Shown here: piece by piece, positions 63,538-64,000 of the stretch
How the letters are laid out: each line of letters opens with the position of its first letter
Position numbering within the stretch: position 1 is the stretch's first letter
NCBI RefSeq assembly: GCF_009795715.1
Contig: NZ_WTCR01000014.1
Span: 62,001 to 126,000, forward strand
Source: Labilibaculum euxinicum
GTDB lineage: Bacteria > Bacteroidota > Bacteroidia > Bacteroidales > Marinifilaceae
DNA: 64,000 nucleotides
Reading direction: 5' to 3'
Notes under the pieces: generated by a model
What the model saw: the letters and a program-made list of their open reading frames with translations, nothing else
What the model was told of the DNA's origin: nothing
Database searches by the model: none
Program-made: the position numbers and the translations under genes

Positions 63538-64000
63538 ATGACCACAATTAGATTTAAAGCGTTAGGGGAGTTACTTAAAAGAGAACCTAAAGCAGTTCAT
63601 TTTCCTTCAAATAAGGTAACTGATTATTATGGGGAATTAGTTTTTAATGTAGAATCTATGAGAAAGTATCTTTCTAAAGAGGCTTTCCGTGCAGTAATGA
63701 CTGCAAATCAAAAAGGTTTGTCTGTAGATCGAAAAATGGCAGATGGTATTGCTGCTGGTATGAAAGCATGGTCTATTGAAAAAGGAGCAACTCATTACAC
63801 TCACTGGTTTCAGCCATTAACAGACGGAACTGCTGAAAAACACGACGGTTTTATCGATTATGGTGATGGTGGTCATATGATTGAAAACTTTTCCGGAAGT
63901 TTATTGGCTCAGCAGGAACCGGATGCATCTTCATTCCCTTCAGGAGGTATCCGTCAAACATTTGAGGCCCGTGGTTATACTGCTTGGGATGTATCATCTC
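63538..64000 (+). CDS. glnN: Glutamine synthetase type III, N-terminal part
   Basis: The frame starts at ATG 63538 and runs off the right edge after 154 codons. [80 protein letters not shown] and [19 protein letters not shown] are hallmarks of the GSIII N-terminus found in Bacteroidota. The enzyme makes glutamine from glutamate and ammonia. The catalytic core lies beyond the window. Confidence 0.95.
   Translation, partial: MTTIRFKALGELLKREPKAVHFPSNKVTDYYGELVFNVESMRKYLSKEAFRAVMTANQKGLSVDRKMADGIAAGMKAWSIEKGATHYTHWFQPLTDGTAEKHDGFIDYGDGGHMIENFSGSLLAQQEPDASSFPSGGIRQTFEARGYTAWDVSS

Overview
The window is a chromosomal segment of a member of the Bacteroidota, most likely a marine or anaerobic Bacteroidia of the Marinilabiliales type. 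The support is a SusC/SusD pair, a type III glutamine synthetase, Bacteroidota-style promoters (TTG about 19 bp before TAnnTTTG) ahead of tRNA genes, start codons without Shine-Dalgarno sequences, and an AT-rich genome. The genus is inferred; no rRNA is present.

Region 1 (1-30 kb) is mostly housekeeping and accessory genes: a saccharopine dehydrogenase-type fragment, mutS, tRNA-Gly and tRNA-Leu, a PAS histidine kinase, a three-gene membrane operon (AAA ATPase, MscS-like channel, cation/proton antiporter), a GH3 glycosidase, a 5'-nucleotidase-like protein, a copper-type TonB receptor with a small Cys-rich partner, yedF-selD, a histidine phosphatase lipoprotein, an O-methyltransferase and an M16 peptidase. 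Three identical tRNA-Phe genes follow. They bracket an AT-rich HD-phosphohydrolase module and an S41 peptidase, and lie beside a GIY-YIG nuclease that has a broken tRNA-Phe 3' end on its far side. Then come gpmI, a DUF3109 protein and an M20 dipeptidase.

Region 2 (30-61 kb) reads as one large locus for scavenging and recycling peptidoglycan. It holds a FadR-type regulator, murQ and a MurNAc/GlcNAc kinase, a NagB/PIG-L deacetylase fusion, a zinc amidase with an embedded golvesin-like domain, a tandem glycosyltransferase, a DUF1460 amidase, a DUF4922 HIT-like protein, a double GNAT, a SpoIID/LytB protein, an AmpG-like permease, a GDSL hydrolase and a NagX-like membrane protein. After a ThrE-type exporter pair come a DUF1343/NamZ-like exo-muramidase and an operon of transglutaminase-like lipoprotein, GH10-like hydrolase, YkfC-like NlpC/P60 peptidase, Tat-exported dipeptide epimerase, SusC and SusD. 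Three copies of an operator-like sequence built on AACATGTATGA sit ahead of the kinase/murQ operon, the nagB fusion and the namZ/SusCD divergent promoters. They suggest one regulon under the FadR-type regulator.

Inferred flow: the cell-surface and periplasmic enzymes free MurNAc, GlcNAc and stem peptides; SusCD and AmpG import them; kinase, etherase, deacetylase and NagB domains convert the sugars to fructose 6-phosphate; the YkfC-like peptidase and epimerase process the peptides.

Region 3 (61-64 kb) holds a secreted PPP-type phosphatase overlapping a CotH-like kinase-fold protein, then the start of glnN behind a hairpin-containing leader.
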